DNA of 64,000 bases from Glycomyces sp. YM15. GTDB lineage: Bacteria > Actinomycetota > Actinomycetes > Mycobacteriales > Micromonosporaceae. The translations under genes were made by a program, and so were the position numbers. Of this stretch, positions 46,584 to 54,705 are shown piece after piece. The stretch's first letter is position 1, and every line of letters starts with the position of its first letter. The DNA is taken from contig NZ_JAERMK010000002.1 of assembly GCF_016918015.1 (NCBI RefSeq), positions 62,001-126,000 on the forward strand. Reading direction: 5' to 3'. The notes under the pieces were generated by a model. That model made no database searches, had not been told where the DNA came from, and worked only from the letters and a program-made list of their open reading frames with translations.

Positions 46584-47504
46584 TCAGGACCCGGTGGAGG
46601 AGGTCGACTCGGCGGACTCGTCCGCCGTCGGCGTCTCGGCCGGGGCCGGGCTGCTGATGCTCTCGGTCGGCGTCGGCTCGGTGGTCGCGGCCTCCTCGAC
46701 CCGGGCGAAGGCCCCGGTCTCGGGGTCCCACACGTACCTGGACTCGCCGGAGTGGTCGGGGGCGTTCACGTCGTCCGCGTCGACGGTGACGACACCGTCC
46801 GCGACCGAGACCACCGCGACGGTGCCCTCGATCGAATGCGGCTCCCACACCCAGCCGAGCTGCTCGAGCGCGGTGCCGTCCTCGTTCCAGGAGAACGCGG
46901 CGACGCCCGCGAAGTACACGATGTCGGAGGGGTCCCGCCTGCATTCGAGCACGGCGGTCACGTCTTCGGCGCCGTCGCCGTTCACGTCGCCGCGCACCGG
47001 CCCGACGCCCGCTTCGGCGTCGAACGCGATCGCCCAGGCCGTCTCGTCGGCGAACGTCCAGTCCTCGCGCAGCCCGAACGTGCCGGTCTCGCAGTCCTCG
47101 CCCATCGCACCGGGGTCGGTGATGACCAGCGCCGTCTCGGGCGGGATCGTGGCCTCTTCGGTCGGCGCCGCGCCGCCGGAGGAATGCGGGCTCACCGGGT
47201 CGCCGAGGCTGAGGCTCTGCGACTCCTGCGAGGTCGAGACCTCGGCGGAGGAGTTCTCGGTGCCGGACGGCTCGGGGCCGAACGCGATCGGGCCGATCGT
47301 CTGGGCCACGGCGAAGCCGCCCGCGGTGACCGCGGTGCACGCGCCGGCGATCGCGGCCAGCGACACGAGCCGGCGGCGGCGCTTCGCGGCCGGGGCGCGC
47401 CCGAGCAGCTCGTTGACCGGCGGCGGCGGGAACTGCGCGGAGGCGTCCGCCTTCAAGCTCGCGAACGCCGCTGCGACCTTGTCGTCCTCAGGGTCGAAGG
47501 TCAT
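46584..47504 (-). CDS. Membrane protein, probable partner of the adjacent ECF sigma factor
   Basis: This is a 306-aa protein with a short cytosolic N-terminus (about 1-46, basic AAKRRRR before the membrane), one transmembrane helix (about 47-68) and an acidic extracytoplasmic domain. That domain contains an EF-hand-like or FG-GAP-like stretch VRGDVNGDGAEDVTAV. A Thr/Ser/Pro/Glu-rich tail follows. The ATG overlaps the sigma factor stop (ATGA). The topology and position fit an anti-sigma factor, but the classical HxxxCxxC zinc motif of ZAS proteins is absent. A surface sensor role is inference. Confidence 0.6.
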   Translation of the reverse strand: MTFDPEDDKVAAAFASLKADASAQFPPPPVNELLGRAPAAKRRRRLVSLAAIAGACTAVTAGGFAVAQTIGPIAFGPEPSGTENSSAEVSTSQESQSLSLGDPVSPHSSGGAAPTEEATIPPETALVITDPGAMGEDCETGTFGLREDWTFADETAWAIAFDAEAGVGPVRGDVNGDGAEDVTAVLECRRDPSDIVYFAGVAAFSWNEDGTALEQLGWVWEPHSIEGTVAVVSVADGVVTVDADDVNAPDHSGESRYVWDPETGAFARVEEAATTEPTPTESISSPAPAETPTADESAESTSSTGS

Positions 47505-48367
47505 GAGCGGTCCTCCTTCACGGAAGCTCGGCGGTTCGCGGCACGGGCGCCGGGGATGGCGCGCTTGATGCGGATCGGCATGGTGTCGGGGTCGGCGGGC
47601 GCCGCGGCCTTGGCGGGCTTCGCTTCCGCGGCCTCATCGGTGAGCAGCGCGGCCAGCTCCTTGCGGCCGCGGTGCAGCCAGGACTTCACGGTGCCCTCTT
47701 TCGCGCCGGTCGCCGCGGCGATCGCGCTCACCGTCATGTCGGCCATGTAGTGCATGACGAGCGCTTGGCGCCGCTTGGCGGGGACCAGTTTCAGGGCGGC
47801 GACGAGCGCGACGTGGTCGGGGCTCGCGGCCGGGGACAGCTCCGGCGCGGAGGACTTCTGGAGGAACTTGCGCGCCACCTGGTTGCGGCGGTGCCTGCTC
47901 GTGGCGAGGTTCCACGCGACGCGGCGGACCCACGCGACCGGCTCCTCGTAGCCGCCGACCTTGTCCCAGCGCTGCCACGCCCGCAGGAACGCCTCCTGTA
48001 CGAGGTCCTGGGCTTCGGTGGCGTCGCCGAGGTAGGCGCATACCTGGGCCGCGAGCTCCGAGAAATGCTTCTCGTAGAGGTCGGTGAACTCCGCCTCCGT
48101 TCGCACATCCGCTCCAGCGCAGGTAGGTGGGACAAGGGAATCTTCCGGGTCATCGCGTTCGTGCCCGGCGGCCACTATTGTCGCGTTCGGGAAGGCGGAG
48201 ATGCGAGGCGGGGTCGTTATGTCGACAATCCTCTCAACGTCCGGACCGTCCGGGACGTCGAAGACGCCGCCGAAGTCCACGGGCCGGTCGAGCAGCATCG
48301 TGCCGGACTCGGTGCGGCCCCGGGTCAGCGTCGGTGCGCCGGCGGCGGTCATGTGCGGTGATCCCAT
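47501..48367 (-). CDS. ECF-type RNA polymerase sigma factor
   Basis: This is a 288-aa sigma factor. Region 2 (about residues 94-160) has [19 protein letters not shown] and [15 protein letters not shown]. Region 4 (about 190-241) has LPAKRRQ-like [20 protein letters not shown] and [15 protein letters not shown]. The 90-residue N-terminal extension and 45-residue basic C-terminal tail are unusual, since ECF factors are mostly about 180-200 residues. The extension may be a start-site error; no better ribosome-binding site is clear. It is cotranscribed with the membrane partner and divergent from the second nuo cluster. Confidence 0.82.
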   Translation of the reverse strand: MGSPHMTAAGAPTLTRGRTESGTMLLDRPVDFGGVFDVPDGPDVERIVDITTPPRISAFPNATIVAAGHERDDPEDSLVPPTCAGADVRTEAEFTDLYEKHFSELAAQVCAYLGDATEAQDLVQEAFLRAWQRWDKVGGYEEPVAWVRRVAWNLATSRHRRNQVARKFLQKSSAPELSPAASPDHVALVAALKLVPAKRRQALVMHYMADMTVSAIAAATGAKEGTVKSWLHRGRKELAALLTDEAAEAKPAKAAAPADPDTMPIRIKRAIPGARAANRRASVKEDRS

Positions 48368-48575
48368 TTCCTGTTGCCTGTGCGTTCGCGTGTTCGGTCC
48401 CGCATTGGGGGACTTCGCCGCGTTCGGAGTGAATCCTCTTCGTACAACAACACGCCCCTGCGTGCCGGGCGGTTGCGCCCGGTGCGCCGAAGTTCCTCGG
48501 AATCGGATCGGAAACGCGTCGATTCGGCCGCGCGCACGGGTATCGCGAGGGGCTGTGCGGCATTAAGGTGTCCTT

Positions 48576-48944
48576 ATGCACACGACCCGGTTGAGCGATT
48601 ACGCCGTATTCGGGGTGCTCCTGCTCGCCGGATTCGCGTTCGTCGCCGTCGCGATGACCGCCAATCGACTCCTGCGTCCCAGCGTGCCTTCCAAGGAGAA
48701 GGGGCAGACGTACGAATGCGGCGTGGACCCGGTCGGGAAGGACTGGGCGCAGGTCCAGATCCGCTACTACGTCTACGCGTTCCTGTTCGTGCTCTTCGCG
48801 GTGGAAGCGGTGTTCCTGTTCCCGTGGGCCGCCGTGTTCCGGGCCTTCGGCCCGGCCGCGGCCGCCGAGATGGGCGTCTTCGTGGGCGTGCTCGCCCTCG
48901 GCCTCGCCTACGCCTGGAGGAAAGGGGTCCTGCGATGGCGGTGA
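48576..48944 (+). CDS. nuoA: NuoA-like subunit of second, partial complex I cluster
   Basis: This is a 122-aa membrane protein with three helices and the NuoA loop [26 protein letters not shown]. It is about as distant from the first NuoA as family paralogues, and has Asp after the Cys-Gly-Val. AAGG precedes the ATG at 7-nt spacing. It opens a four-gene set (A, B, C, H) that lacks D, E, F, G and I-N. The last bases overlap nuoB2. It is divergent from the ECF sigma gene with no clear shared operator. Confidence 0.88.
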   Translation: MHTTRLSDYAVFGVLLLAGFAFVAVAMTANRLLRPSVPSKEKGQTYECGVDPVGKDWAQVQIRYYVYAFLFVLFAVEAVFLFPWAAVFRAFGPAAAAEMGVFVGVLALGLAYAWRKGVLRWR

Positions 48945-49495
48945 AACTCCCATTCCCTTCCCGCCCAACGGAAACCAACATTCTCGGCGAGCCCATCCGC
49001 TTCGTCCTGAACTGGGGCCGACGCTATTCCCTATGGGTCTTCAACTTCGGACTCGCCTGCTGCGCCATCGAATTCATCGCCGCCTCGATGAGCCGCCACG
49101 ACTTCATGCGCCTCGGCGTGATCCCTTTCGCGCACTCACCGCGCCAAGCGGACCTCATGGTCGTCTCCGGCACCGTGACGGACAAGATGGCACCCGCGAT
49201 CAAACGCCTCTACGAGCAGATGCCCGAGCCGAAGTACGTGATCTCCTTCGGCGCCTGCTCCAACTCCGGTGGGCCCTATTGGGACTCGTACTGCGTCACC
49301 AAAGGCGTCGACCAGATCATCCCCGTCGACGTCTACATCCCCGGCTGCCCGCCCCGCCCCGAAGCACTCCTCTACGGCATCGGCGAACTCCAGAAGCAGA
49401 TCGCCGCCGAGCCCCTGCGGCGAAGCTCGCGAGCCGAACCGCCGGCAGCGCGCAAGCCGAGCCTGCGCCCGCCCGTGAGGAGGCCCGATGCCTGA
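48935..49495 (+). CDS. nuoB: NuoB-like subunit of second cluster
   Basis: This is a 186-aa [4Fe-4S] protein. All four N2 Cys are kept: [20 protein letters not shown] and IPGCPPRPE. The quinone-side loop differs ([15 protein letters not shown] instead of [14 protein letters not shown]). The start overlaps nuoA2 by 10 nt and its 3' end overlaps nuoC2. The C-terminal tail after residue 150 is short and basic and includes an inverted copy of the 18-bp repeat. It should be able to hold a cluster, so the set is not obviously dead. Confidence 0.88.
   Translation: MAVKLPFPSRPTETNILGEPIRFVLNWGRRYSLWVFNFGLACCAIEFIAASMSRHDFMRLGVIPFAHSPRQADLMVVSGTVTDKMAPAIKRLYEQMPEPKYVISFGACSNSGGPYWDSYCVTKGVDQIIPVDVYIPGCPPRPEALLYGIGELQKQIAAEPLRRSSRAEPPAARKPSLRPPVRRPDA
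49418..49435 (-). repeat. Dispersed 18-bp repeat, copy 7 (inverted)
   Basis: CGGCGAAGCTCGCGAGCC, the reverse complement of copy 1, in the nuoB2 3' end. Confidence 0.6.
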
Positions 49496-50153
49496 CTTCT
49501 GGGAGGACCGCGTCCGCGCCGCCCTCGGCGCGCTTCTGGACGGCGCCGCAGCGCTCGGCGTCGACGGCCCGCGCTCCGTGGCCGACGTCGACCCCAAGGA
49601 CTGGCACGAGGCCGTGCGCGCCTGCCGCGACGAGGCCGGCTGCGACTTCTTCGACTGGCTCTCGGTCGTGGACGAGGGCCCGGCCGAACCCGAGACCGAG
49701 GACGCCCCGCCCGGCCCGATCCGCTTCCGCATCGTCGCCCACCTCTGGTCGGTGACCGAGCGGCGCGGCGTGCTGCTGCGGGCCCTCCTCACCGAAGGCG
49801 CCGTCGCCTCGGTGGTCGACCTCTATCCCGGCGCGGACTGGCACGAGCGCGAGACCCACGAGATGTTCGGCGTCGACTTCCCCGGCCACCCCGACCTCCA
49901 ACCGCTCCTCCTCGCCCCCGAATTCGAGGGCCACCCGCTCCGCAAGGACTTCATCCTCGCCTCCCGCGTCGTCAAACCCTGGCCTGGCGCCAAAGAACCG
50001 GGGGAAGGGCACGGCACGGTCCGCAAGCGAGCCCCGAAGCGCCCGCCCGGCGTCCCAGAGGACTGGATCGAACCCGCCGGTCCCGCCGACCCGCGCACGG
50101 TGCCGATCGACGACTCGCAAGCGCCGCCGAAGGGGCGCCCCGATGCTTCTTGA
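49488..50153 (+). CDS. nuoC: NuoC-like subunit of second cluster
   Basis: This is a 221-aa protein. The signature [22 protein letters not shown] (about residues 110-131) and HPLRKDFIL match the 30-kDa subunit. In the first NuoC the same stretch reads [17 protein letters not shown]. The C-terminal 60 residues are basic, then polar, and end with an in-frame 18-bp repeat copy ([13 protein letters not shown]). The nuoH2 start overlaps its end by 11 nt. Together with NuoB2 it would form a minimal hydrophilic junction, but no NuoD partner is in this cluster. Confidence 0.85.
   Translation: MPDFWEDRVRAALGALLDGAAALGVDGPRSVADVDPKDWHEAVRACRDEAGCDFFDWLSVVDEGPAEPETEDAPPGPIRFRIVAHLWSVTERRGVLLRALLTEGAVASVVDLYPGADWHERETHEMFGVDFPGHPDLQPLLLAPEFEGHPLRKDFILASRVVKPWPGAKEPGEGHGTVRKRAPKRPPGVPEDWIEPAGPADPRTVPIDDSQAPPKGRPDAS
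50112..50129 (+). repeat. Dispersed 18-bp repeat, copy 8
   Basis: GACTCGCAAGCGCCGCCG at the 3' end of nuoC2, followed by AAGGGG as in copies 4 and 5. Confidence 0.55.
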
Positions 50154-51096
50154 GGCCGCGGTCAAGCTCGCCGCCGTGCTCGCCGCGTTCCTGGTGCTGC
50201 CCTTGCTGGTCGGCCAGACCGAGCACAAGCTCATGGCCCACATGCAGGGCCGCCTCGGCCCGATGCACGCCGGGCGCTTCCACGGCTGGGCCCAGCTCAT
50301 CGCCGACGGCGTCAAGTTCGCCCAGAAGGAAGACCTCGTCCCCGACGCCGCCGACAAGCCGGTCTTCAGGCTCGCGCCCGCCGTCGCGCTCCTGCCGTAC
50401 CTGCTCGTCATCCTCTTCATCCCGCTCGGCCCCGGCGACCTCGTCGGATCGAACCTCGACATGGGGCTGTTCATCGTCATCGCGCTCGTCGGCGTCGGCG
50501 TGCTCGCGGTCCTCATGGCCGGGTGGTCCTCGGCGAACAAGTACACGCTGGTGGGCGCGCTGCGCGGGGCCGCGCAGCTCATGGCCTACGAACTGCCGCT
50601 CGTGCTCGCCGCCGCGTCCGTCGCCGTAGCGGCCGGGACGCTCAGCCTCCCCCAGATCGTCGAGGCCTGGAACCCCTGGTGGCTGCTGTGGCAGGCCCCG
50701 GCCGCGATCGTGTTCTTCACGGCCGGGCTCGCCGAGATCCGCCGTCCGCCGTTCGACGCGCCGGTCGCGGACTCCGAGCTCGTCTTCGGCTACCTCACCG
50801 AGTACGCGGGGCTGCGCTTCGCACTGCTGCTCCTCGCCGAGTACGTGGGCATCGTCGTCATCTCGGCGCTCACCGCCGTGCTCTTCCTGGGCGGCTGGAA
50901 GGGCCCGGGTCCTGAATCGCTCGGCTGGCTGTGGACGCTCCTCAAGACCGGGGCGCTCGCGGCGGTCGTCATCTGGCTCCGCGTGGCCTGGCCTCGCCTC
51001 CGGGTCGACCAGATCCAGGCCCTCTGCTGGAAGGCACTGGTCCCGATCGCGCTGGCGCAACTCGTGCTGACCACATCCGTCGCACTGGCCATCTGA
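50143..51096 (+). CDS. nuoH: NuoH-like subunit of second cluster
   Basis: This is a 317-aa membrane protein with eight helices. The quinone loop reads LAEIRRPPFDAPVADSELVFGYLTEYAG, where the first NuoH has [20 protein letters not shown]. The Pro-Phe-Asp core is kept but some acidic residues are altered, closer to hydrogenase-type H/D subunits. There is no long C-terminal tail. It is the last gene of the cluster; a PBP gene follows. It cannot pump alone; it may bind subunits from the main operon. Confidence 0.86.
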   Translation: MLLEAAVKLAAVLAAFLVLPLLVGQTEHKLMAHMQGRLGPMHAGRFHGWAQLIADGVKFAQKEDLVPDAADKPVFRLAPAVALLPYLLVILFIPLGPGDLVGSNLDMGLFIVIALVGVGVLAVLMAGWSSANKYTLVGALRGAAQLMAYELPLVLAAASVAVAAGTLSLPQIVEAWNPWWLLWQAPAAIVFFTAGLAEIRRPPFDAPVADSELVFGYLTEYAGLRFALLLLAEYVGIVVISALTAVLFLGGWKGPGPESLGWLWTLLKTGALAAVVIWLRVAWPRLRVDQIQALCWKALVPIALAQLVLTTSVALAI

Positions 51097-51168
51097 GGCG
51101 CACCTGTCCCATTGGGAGGCCTTGGTGGCGACGCAACCGTTTGGCGAGCTTCGGGCGTATTCCTCAAC

Positions 51169-53406
51169 ATGGAGTCAGGTCGAGACGTTACCGAGACCGA
51201 AGATCCCGGCCGCACGATCAACTTGCGGCCCTTGAGGAGACGGCCCAAGGCCGCCCCCGGTGAACCACCCGGCGAGAAGCCCTCTCGGATGAGGCCGAAG
51301 CACCGCCGCAAGAAGCGCAAGATCGCCGCACTCGGCCTCGCGGTCCTGGTCCTCGCCGCCGCCGCCTTCGTCGTCGGATCGGTCTTCTACGCCACCGTCG
51401 ACCTCCCCGAAGCCCTCGACGACGACCTCAGCCAGGGGTCCACCGTCTACTACAGCGACGGCACCACCGTCATGGGCGAGCTCGCCGCTGAGAAGCGCAC
51501 CTCCGTGGACCTCGACGAGATCGCCGACGACGTCGAGAACGCCGTGGTCGCGGCCGAGGACGCCAATTTCCACAAGCATCCCGGCGTGGACGCCAAAGGC
51601 GTGCTCCGCGCCATCGTCAACAACCTCAAAGGGGGCGACCAGCAGGGCGCCTCCACCCTCACCCAGCAGTACGTGGGCCTCGTGGCCGACATCCGCGGCG
51701 ACGGCTCCTACCTGCGCAAGGCCCGCGAAGCGGCCATGGCGATGAAGATGGAGGAGGAGTTCACGAAGGACGAGATCCTCAACCACTACCTCAACATCGT
51801 CTACTTCGGACGAGGCGCGTACGGGGTCGAGGCCGCCGCGCAGGAGTTCTTCGGCCTCTCGGCCGCCGAGCTCTCCACCTCCCAGTCCGCGCTGCTCGTC
51901 GCCCAGATCAAGTCCCCGGACGGCCCCTACGATCCGCGCGACCCCTACGGCCAGGGCGGCAACGTCGAGGAGGCGACCGAGCGCTGGGAGTACGTGCTCG
52001 ACCAGATGGTCGCCACCGGCAGGCTCGAAGCGGTCAAACGCGACGCGATCACCGCGCTCCCCGAGACCCTCGACCCGACGAACGACCCCGAGGGCCTCGG
52101 CCCGGAAGGCTTCATCACCAACGGCTTCGTGCTCCGGGAACTCGCGGAGGCCGGGATCGGCACCGACGAGGTGCTGCGCGGCGGGTTCGACATCGTGACC
52201 ACCCTCGACGCCGACCTGCAGGAACTCGCCGTCGAGCGGACCGGCATCCGCGAGGTCGCCGCCGAGGACGAGAACATGGCCGCCGCACTCACCGCCCTCG
52301 AACCCGGCACCGGCGCCGTCCTCGCCTATTACGGCGGTGAGAACGGGGCCGGGCTCGACCTCGCCGCCGACGTCGGCCACCGGCCCGGCACCTCGTTCAA
52401 CACCGTCGTGCTCGCCGCCGCGCTGGAATTCGGCATCGACCTCTGGTCGCCCGAATTCGACGGCTCCTCGCCCCGGCGGTTCGAGACCTACGTCGACGAC
52501 CAGGGCGAGCAGATCGACCTCGTGAACATCGGCGGCGCCCAGGACCACGAGGTCAGCCTGGCCGACGCGGCCGCACAGAAGCTCGACACCCCCGTCTACG
52601 ACGTCGCGGAGGACATCGGCGGCGATCTGATCGCGCAGACCGCCGCCGCCCTCGGCGTCGACCGCATGTGGAACCCGCACGACGTCGACGAGCACGGCGT
52701 GGCCGCCGAGATCGACCCGGCCGAGCCGCACGAGGTCCACCCCGACATCGGGATCGGCGCCTACCCGATCACCACGCTCGACGCCGCAGTGATGCACGGA
52801 ACCCTCGCCTCGAACGGGACCGTCGCCGAGCCCTATTTCGTGGCAACGGTCAACGGCCCCGAAGGCGAGCTCTACCAGGCCGAGCCCGAGTCCGACCAGG
52901 ACATGGTCGATCCGGGGACCGCCGCCGAGGCCGCGAGCCACATGCACATGAACGCCGCCGAGGCCGCCTTGTCCGTCGAATCCGGCCGCGTCGTCGACCT
53001 CGATGTCGCCGTGAACGCCTCCGCGACCTGGCACACCGGCTTCGCCACGGGCCTCTCGCTCGCCGTCTGGGCCGGGGACGAGAAGAAGGAGGGCGACGGC
53101 TCCTCCCACGAGGGCACCATCGCCGAGCGGATCTGGTGGCAGGTCATGGACGGCCGCTCCGACAAATACCGCTGGAGCCCCGAAGAGGCGGATGCGGCCT
53201 TCGCGGAAGAGCAGCGGGCCAAGGAAGAGACAGAGGAGGAGGAGCAGCCGCCAGCGGGCGAGTCGGTCGACACGGAGGAGGCCCCGGAGACCTCCGACAC
53301 CGAAGAGGCGACCACGCAGCCGACCGAGCCCACCGTCGAGGAGCAGTCCGAGTCCCCGACCGACGAGGAGACCGGCCTCGGCTGGTTCGGCGGCGACGAC
53401 GACTGA
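51169..53406 (+). CDS. Class A penicillin-binding protein with degenerate transpeptidase domain
   Basis: This is a 745-aa single-pass membrane protein: basic cytosolic N-terminus (1-50), TM helix (51-73), GT51 domain (about 85-265), transpeptidase-like domain (about 300-650) and an acidic tail (about 690-745). GT51 is intact: EDANFHKHPGVD with E129, GASTLTQQ (159-166), RKxxE and ILNHYLN. In the transpeptidase part, SxxK is T408-S-F-N411, no SxN is found at LDTPVYD, and KTG reads HTG (622-624). So polymerisation is likely, but cross-linking and beta-lactam acylation are not. ATG 51169 is chosen; no strong ribosome-binding site is seen. Confidence 0.82.
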   Translation: MESGRDVTETEDPGRTINLRPLRRRPKAAPGEPPGEKPSRMRPKHRRKKRKIAALGLAVLVLAAAAFVVGSVFYATVDLPEALDDDLSQGSTVYYSDGTTVMGELAAEKRTSVDLDEIADDVENAVVAAEDANFHKHPGVDAKGVLRAIVNNLKGGDQQGASTLTQQYVGLVADIRGDGSYLRKAREAAMAMKMEEEFTKDEILNHYLNIVYFGRGAYGVEAAAQEFFGLSAAELSTSQSALLVAQIKSPDGPYDPRDPYGQGGNVEEATERWEYVLDQMVATGRLEAVKRDAITALPETLDPTNDPEGLGPEGFITNGFVLRELAEAGIGTDEVLRGGFDIVTTLDADLQELAVERTGIREVAAEDENMAAALTALEPGTGAVLAYYGGENGAGLDLAADVGHRPGTSFNTVVLAAALEFGIDLWSPEFDGSSPRRFETYVDDQGEQIDLVNIGGAQDHEVSLADAAAQKLDTPVYDVAEDIGGDLIAQTAAALGVDRMWNPHDVDEHGVAAEIDPAEPHEVHPDIGIGAYPITTLDAAVMHGTLASNGTVAEPYFVATVNGPEGELYQAEPESDQDMVDPGTAAEAASHMHMNAAEAALSVESGRVVDLDVAVNASATWHTGFATGLSLAVWAGDEKKEGDGSSHEGTIAERIWWQVMDGRSDKYRWSPEEADAAFAEEQRAKEETEEEEQPPAGESVDTEEAPETSDTEEATTQPTEPTVEEQSESPTDEETGLGWFGGDDD

Positions 53407-53413
53407 ACGACGA

Positions 53414-53440
53414 GTGCCCGGCCGCCGAGCGGCCGGGCAC
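53414..53440 (+). terminator. Terminator after the PBP gene
   Basis: GTGCCCGGCCGC (53414-53425), loop CGA, GCGGCCGGGCAC (53429-53440), a 12-bp perfect stem 7 nt after the stop. Confidence 0.75.
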
Positions 53441-53541
53441 TGCACGTTCATGGTTCACGGGCCTCGATGAGGCCCGGCAGCCCGGGTGTCCGAGGGCGGC
53501 GTTCCCGCAGGCAAGGGCCTGAGACCCTCACCGGTCAGGAA

Positions 53542-53853
53542 TCAGGCGGCCTTCGCGGCGCTGCCGGAATCGGACTTCGCGGCGGCCGCGGCGGGCTTCG
53601 CCTCGCTCTTGCCCTCACTCTTCTTCGCCCCGTTCTTGGAGCCGTTCGAGCTGAGGGAGCTGGAGTCGGTGGACCTGGAGTCGGTGCGGTAGAAGCCGCT
53701 GCCCTTGAAGGTGACCCCGACGTTCCCGAACACCTTCCGGAGCGCGCCCTCGGCCTCGCAGCTCGGGCAGTCGGAGAGGCGCGCTTCGGAGAACGACTGG
53801 TGTTTGTCGAACTCGTAACCGCACTCCTTGCAGCGGTATTCGTAGACAGGCAC
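53542..53853 (-). CDS. FmdB-family zinc-ribbon protein (Ruc-like chaperone candidate)
   Basis: This is a 103-aa protein. The N-terminal zinc ribbon PVYEYRCKECGYEFDKHQ then CPSC (Cys pairs at about 8/11 and 30/33) is followed by a Ser/Lys/Ala/Gly-rich, disordered tail of about 45 residues. This matches the mycobacterial Rv0991c protein, described as a redox-regulated, heat-induced chaperone. A CIRCE element (53894-53920) with a promoter inside it lies 41 nt upstream of the start, so HrcA control is likely. GGAGG precedes the GTG start. The neighbour 5-FTHF cyclo-ligase is also kept in mycobacteria. Confidence 0.8.
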   Translation of the reverse strand: MPVYEYRCKECGYEFDKHQSFSEARLSDCPSCEAEGALRKVFGNVGVTFKGSGFYRTDSRSTDSSSLSSNGSKNGAKKSEGKSEAKPAAAAAKSDSGSAAKAA

Positions 53854-53893
53854 GTCCCAGACCTCCAGCAGTCAACACGGATCTCGATCGACA

Positions 53894-53920
53894 TTAGCAG
53901 TCAACGCCGAAGAGTGCTAA
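53894..53920. promoter_or_regulatory. CIRCE element (HrcA operator)
   Basis: TTAGCAGTC-N9-GAGTGCTAA, one mismatch from the CIRCE consensus TTAGCACTC-N9-GAGTGCTAA. On the minus strand a -35 TTAGCA, 18-nt spacer and -10 TAATGT (53891-53896) lie within or at its edge, so HrcA would block the promoter of the FmdB-like gene. Confidence 0.8.
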
Positions 53921-53944
53921 TCCCATCCGCCTGAGCAGTGTGGC

Positions 53945-54547
53945 CTATCTCAACGAGACGAATCCCCTGGCAGGCGTGACCACACCCGTCACCGGGCGAT
54001 CGTGCGGCTCGGCCGGCACCATGTAGCCGAACTCCCCGTCGCGCAGCAGCGCCACCACCGGCACGTCCGGGCCCACCCGGGCCAGTGCCCGGTCGTACGA
54101 ACCGCCGCCCCTGCCGAGCCTGATCCCATCATCTGAGACGGCGAGGCCGGGGACGATGACCGCCGCCGCCTGCTTGATCCCTTCCGGCCCGAGCACCGCC
54201 CCGCCCGGGTTCGGGCCGTCGCCGCCCTGCGAGTTCGCGTCCGGTTCCCCTTGCCCCCCAGGGCCTCCGGCCTCCCGCCAGCTGAGGTCCTTGTCCGGCA
54301 GGAGGACCGGTTCGAGGACCTTGTAGACCACCGCGAGCCGTTCGGGCAGTTCGGGTTCGAGCGCCGCGCCCGGTTCCGATCCGAACGGCCGGTAAGCCGC
54401 CACCACGGCGCCTTCGTCCACGACTTCGATCAAGAAGTCCCGCAACGCCTTCCATGTCGCCAGATCGGCGTATCCGCGCTGCTCCCCGGGCATCGCGTTC
54501 CGTGCCGCGAGCAGCTGACGACGCGCCGCAGTCTTCGCCTCTTGCAT
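53945..54547 (-). CDS. 5-formyltetrahydrofolate cyclo-ligase
   Basis: This is a 200-aa enzyme that converts 5-formyl-THF to 5,10-methenyl-THF with ATP, returning a storage folate to one-carbon metabolism. The N-terminal KTAARRQLLAARNAM binds ATP phosphates. The Gly-rich GIRLGRGGGSYDRAL (about 149-163) is the family signature. An acidic insertion of about 25 residues (PGGQGEPDANSQGGDGPN) is a species feature. ATG 54547 is chosen from its GGAAGGAAA; the longer frame to 54607 has no ribosome-binding site. It shares its neighbourhood with galU-moeA-rimJ, as in mycobacteria. Confidence 0.85.
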   Translation of the reverse strand: MQEAKTAARRQLLAARNAMPGEQRGYADLATWKALRDFLIEVVDEGAVVAAYRPFGSEPGAALEPELPERLAVVYKVLEPVLLPDKDLSWREAGGPGGQGEPDANSQGGDGPNPGGAVLGPEGIKQAAAVIVPGLAVSDDGIRLGRGGGSYDRALARVGPDVPVVALLRDGEFGYMVPAEPHDRPVTGVVTPARGFVSLR

Positions 54548-54705
54548 GCCGTTTCCTTCCTTCGATGGCCGGTGCCTGGGAGGATTCCCCTTAACGGACA
54601 CCCCCACTCACCCATTCGGGCAGTCCCGTTTACATATGCCTGCCGTGTCGTGTCGAGTCGGTAGCTCTAGGTAGTCTTCTAAGTAGTGAACTTGAGGGGG
54701 ATTCG

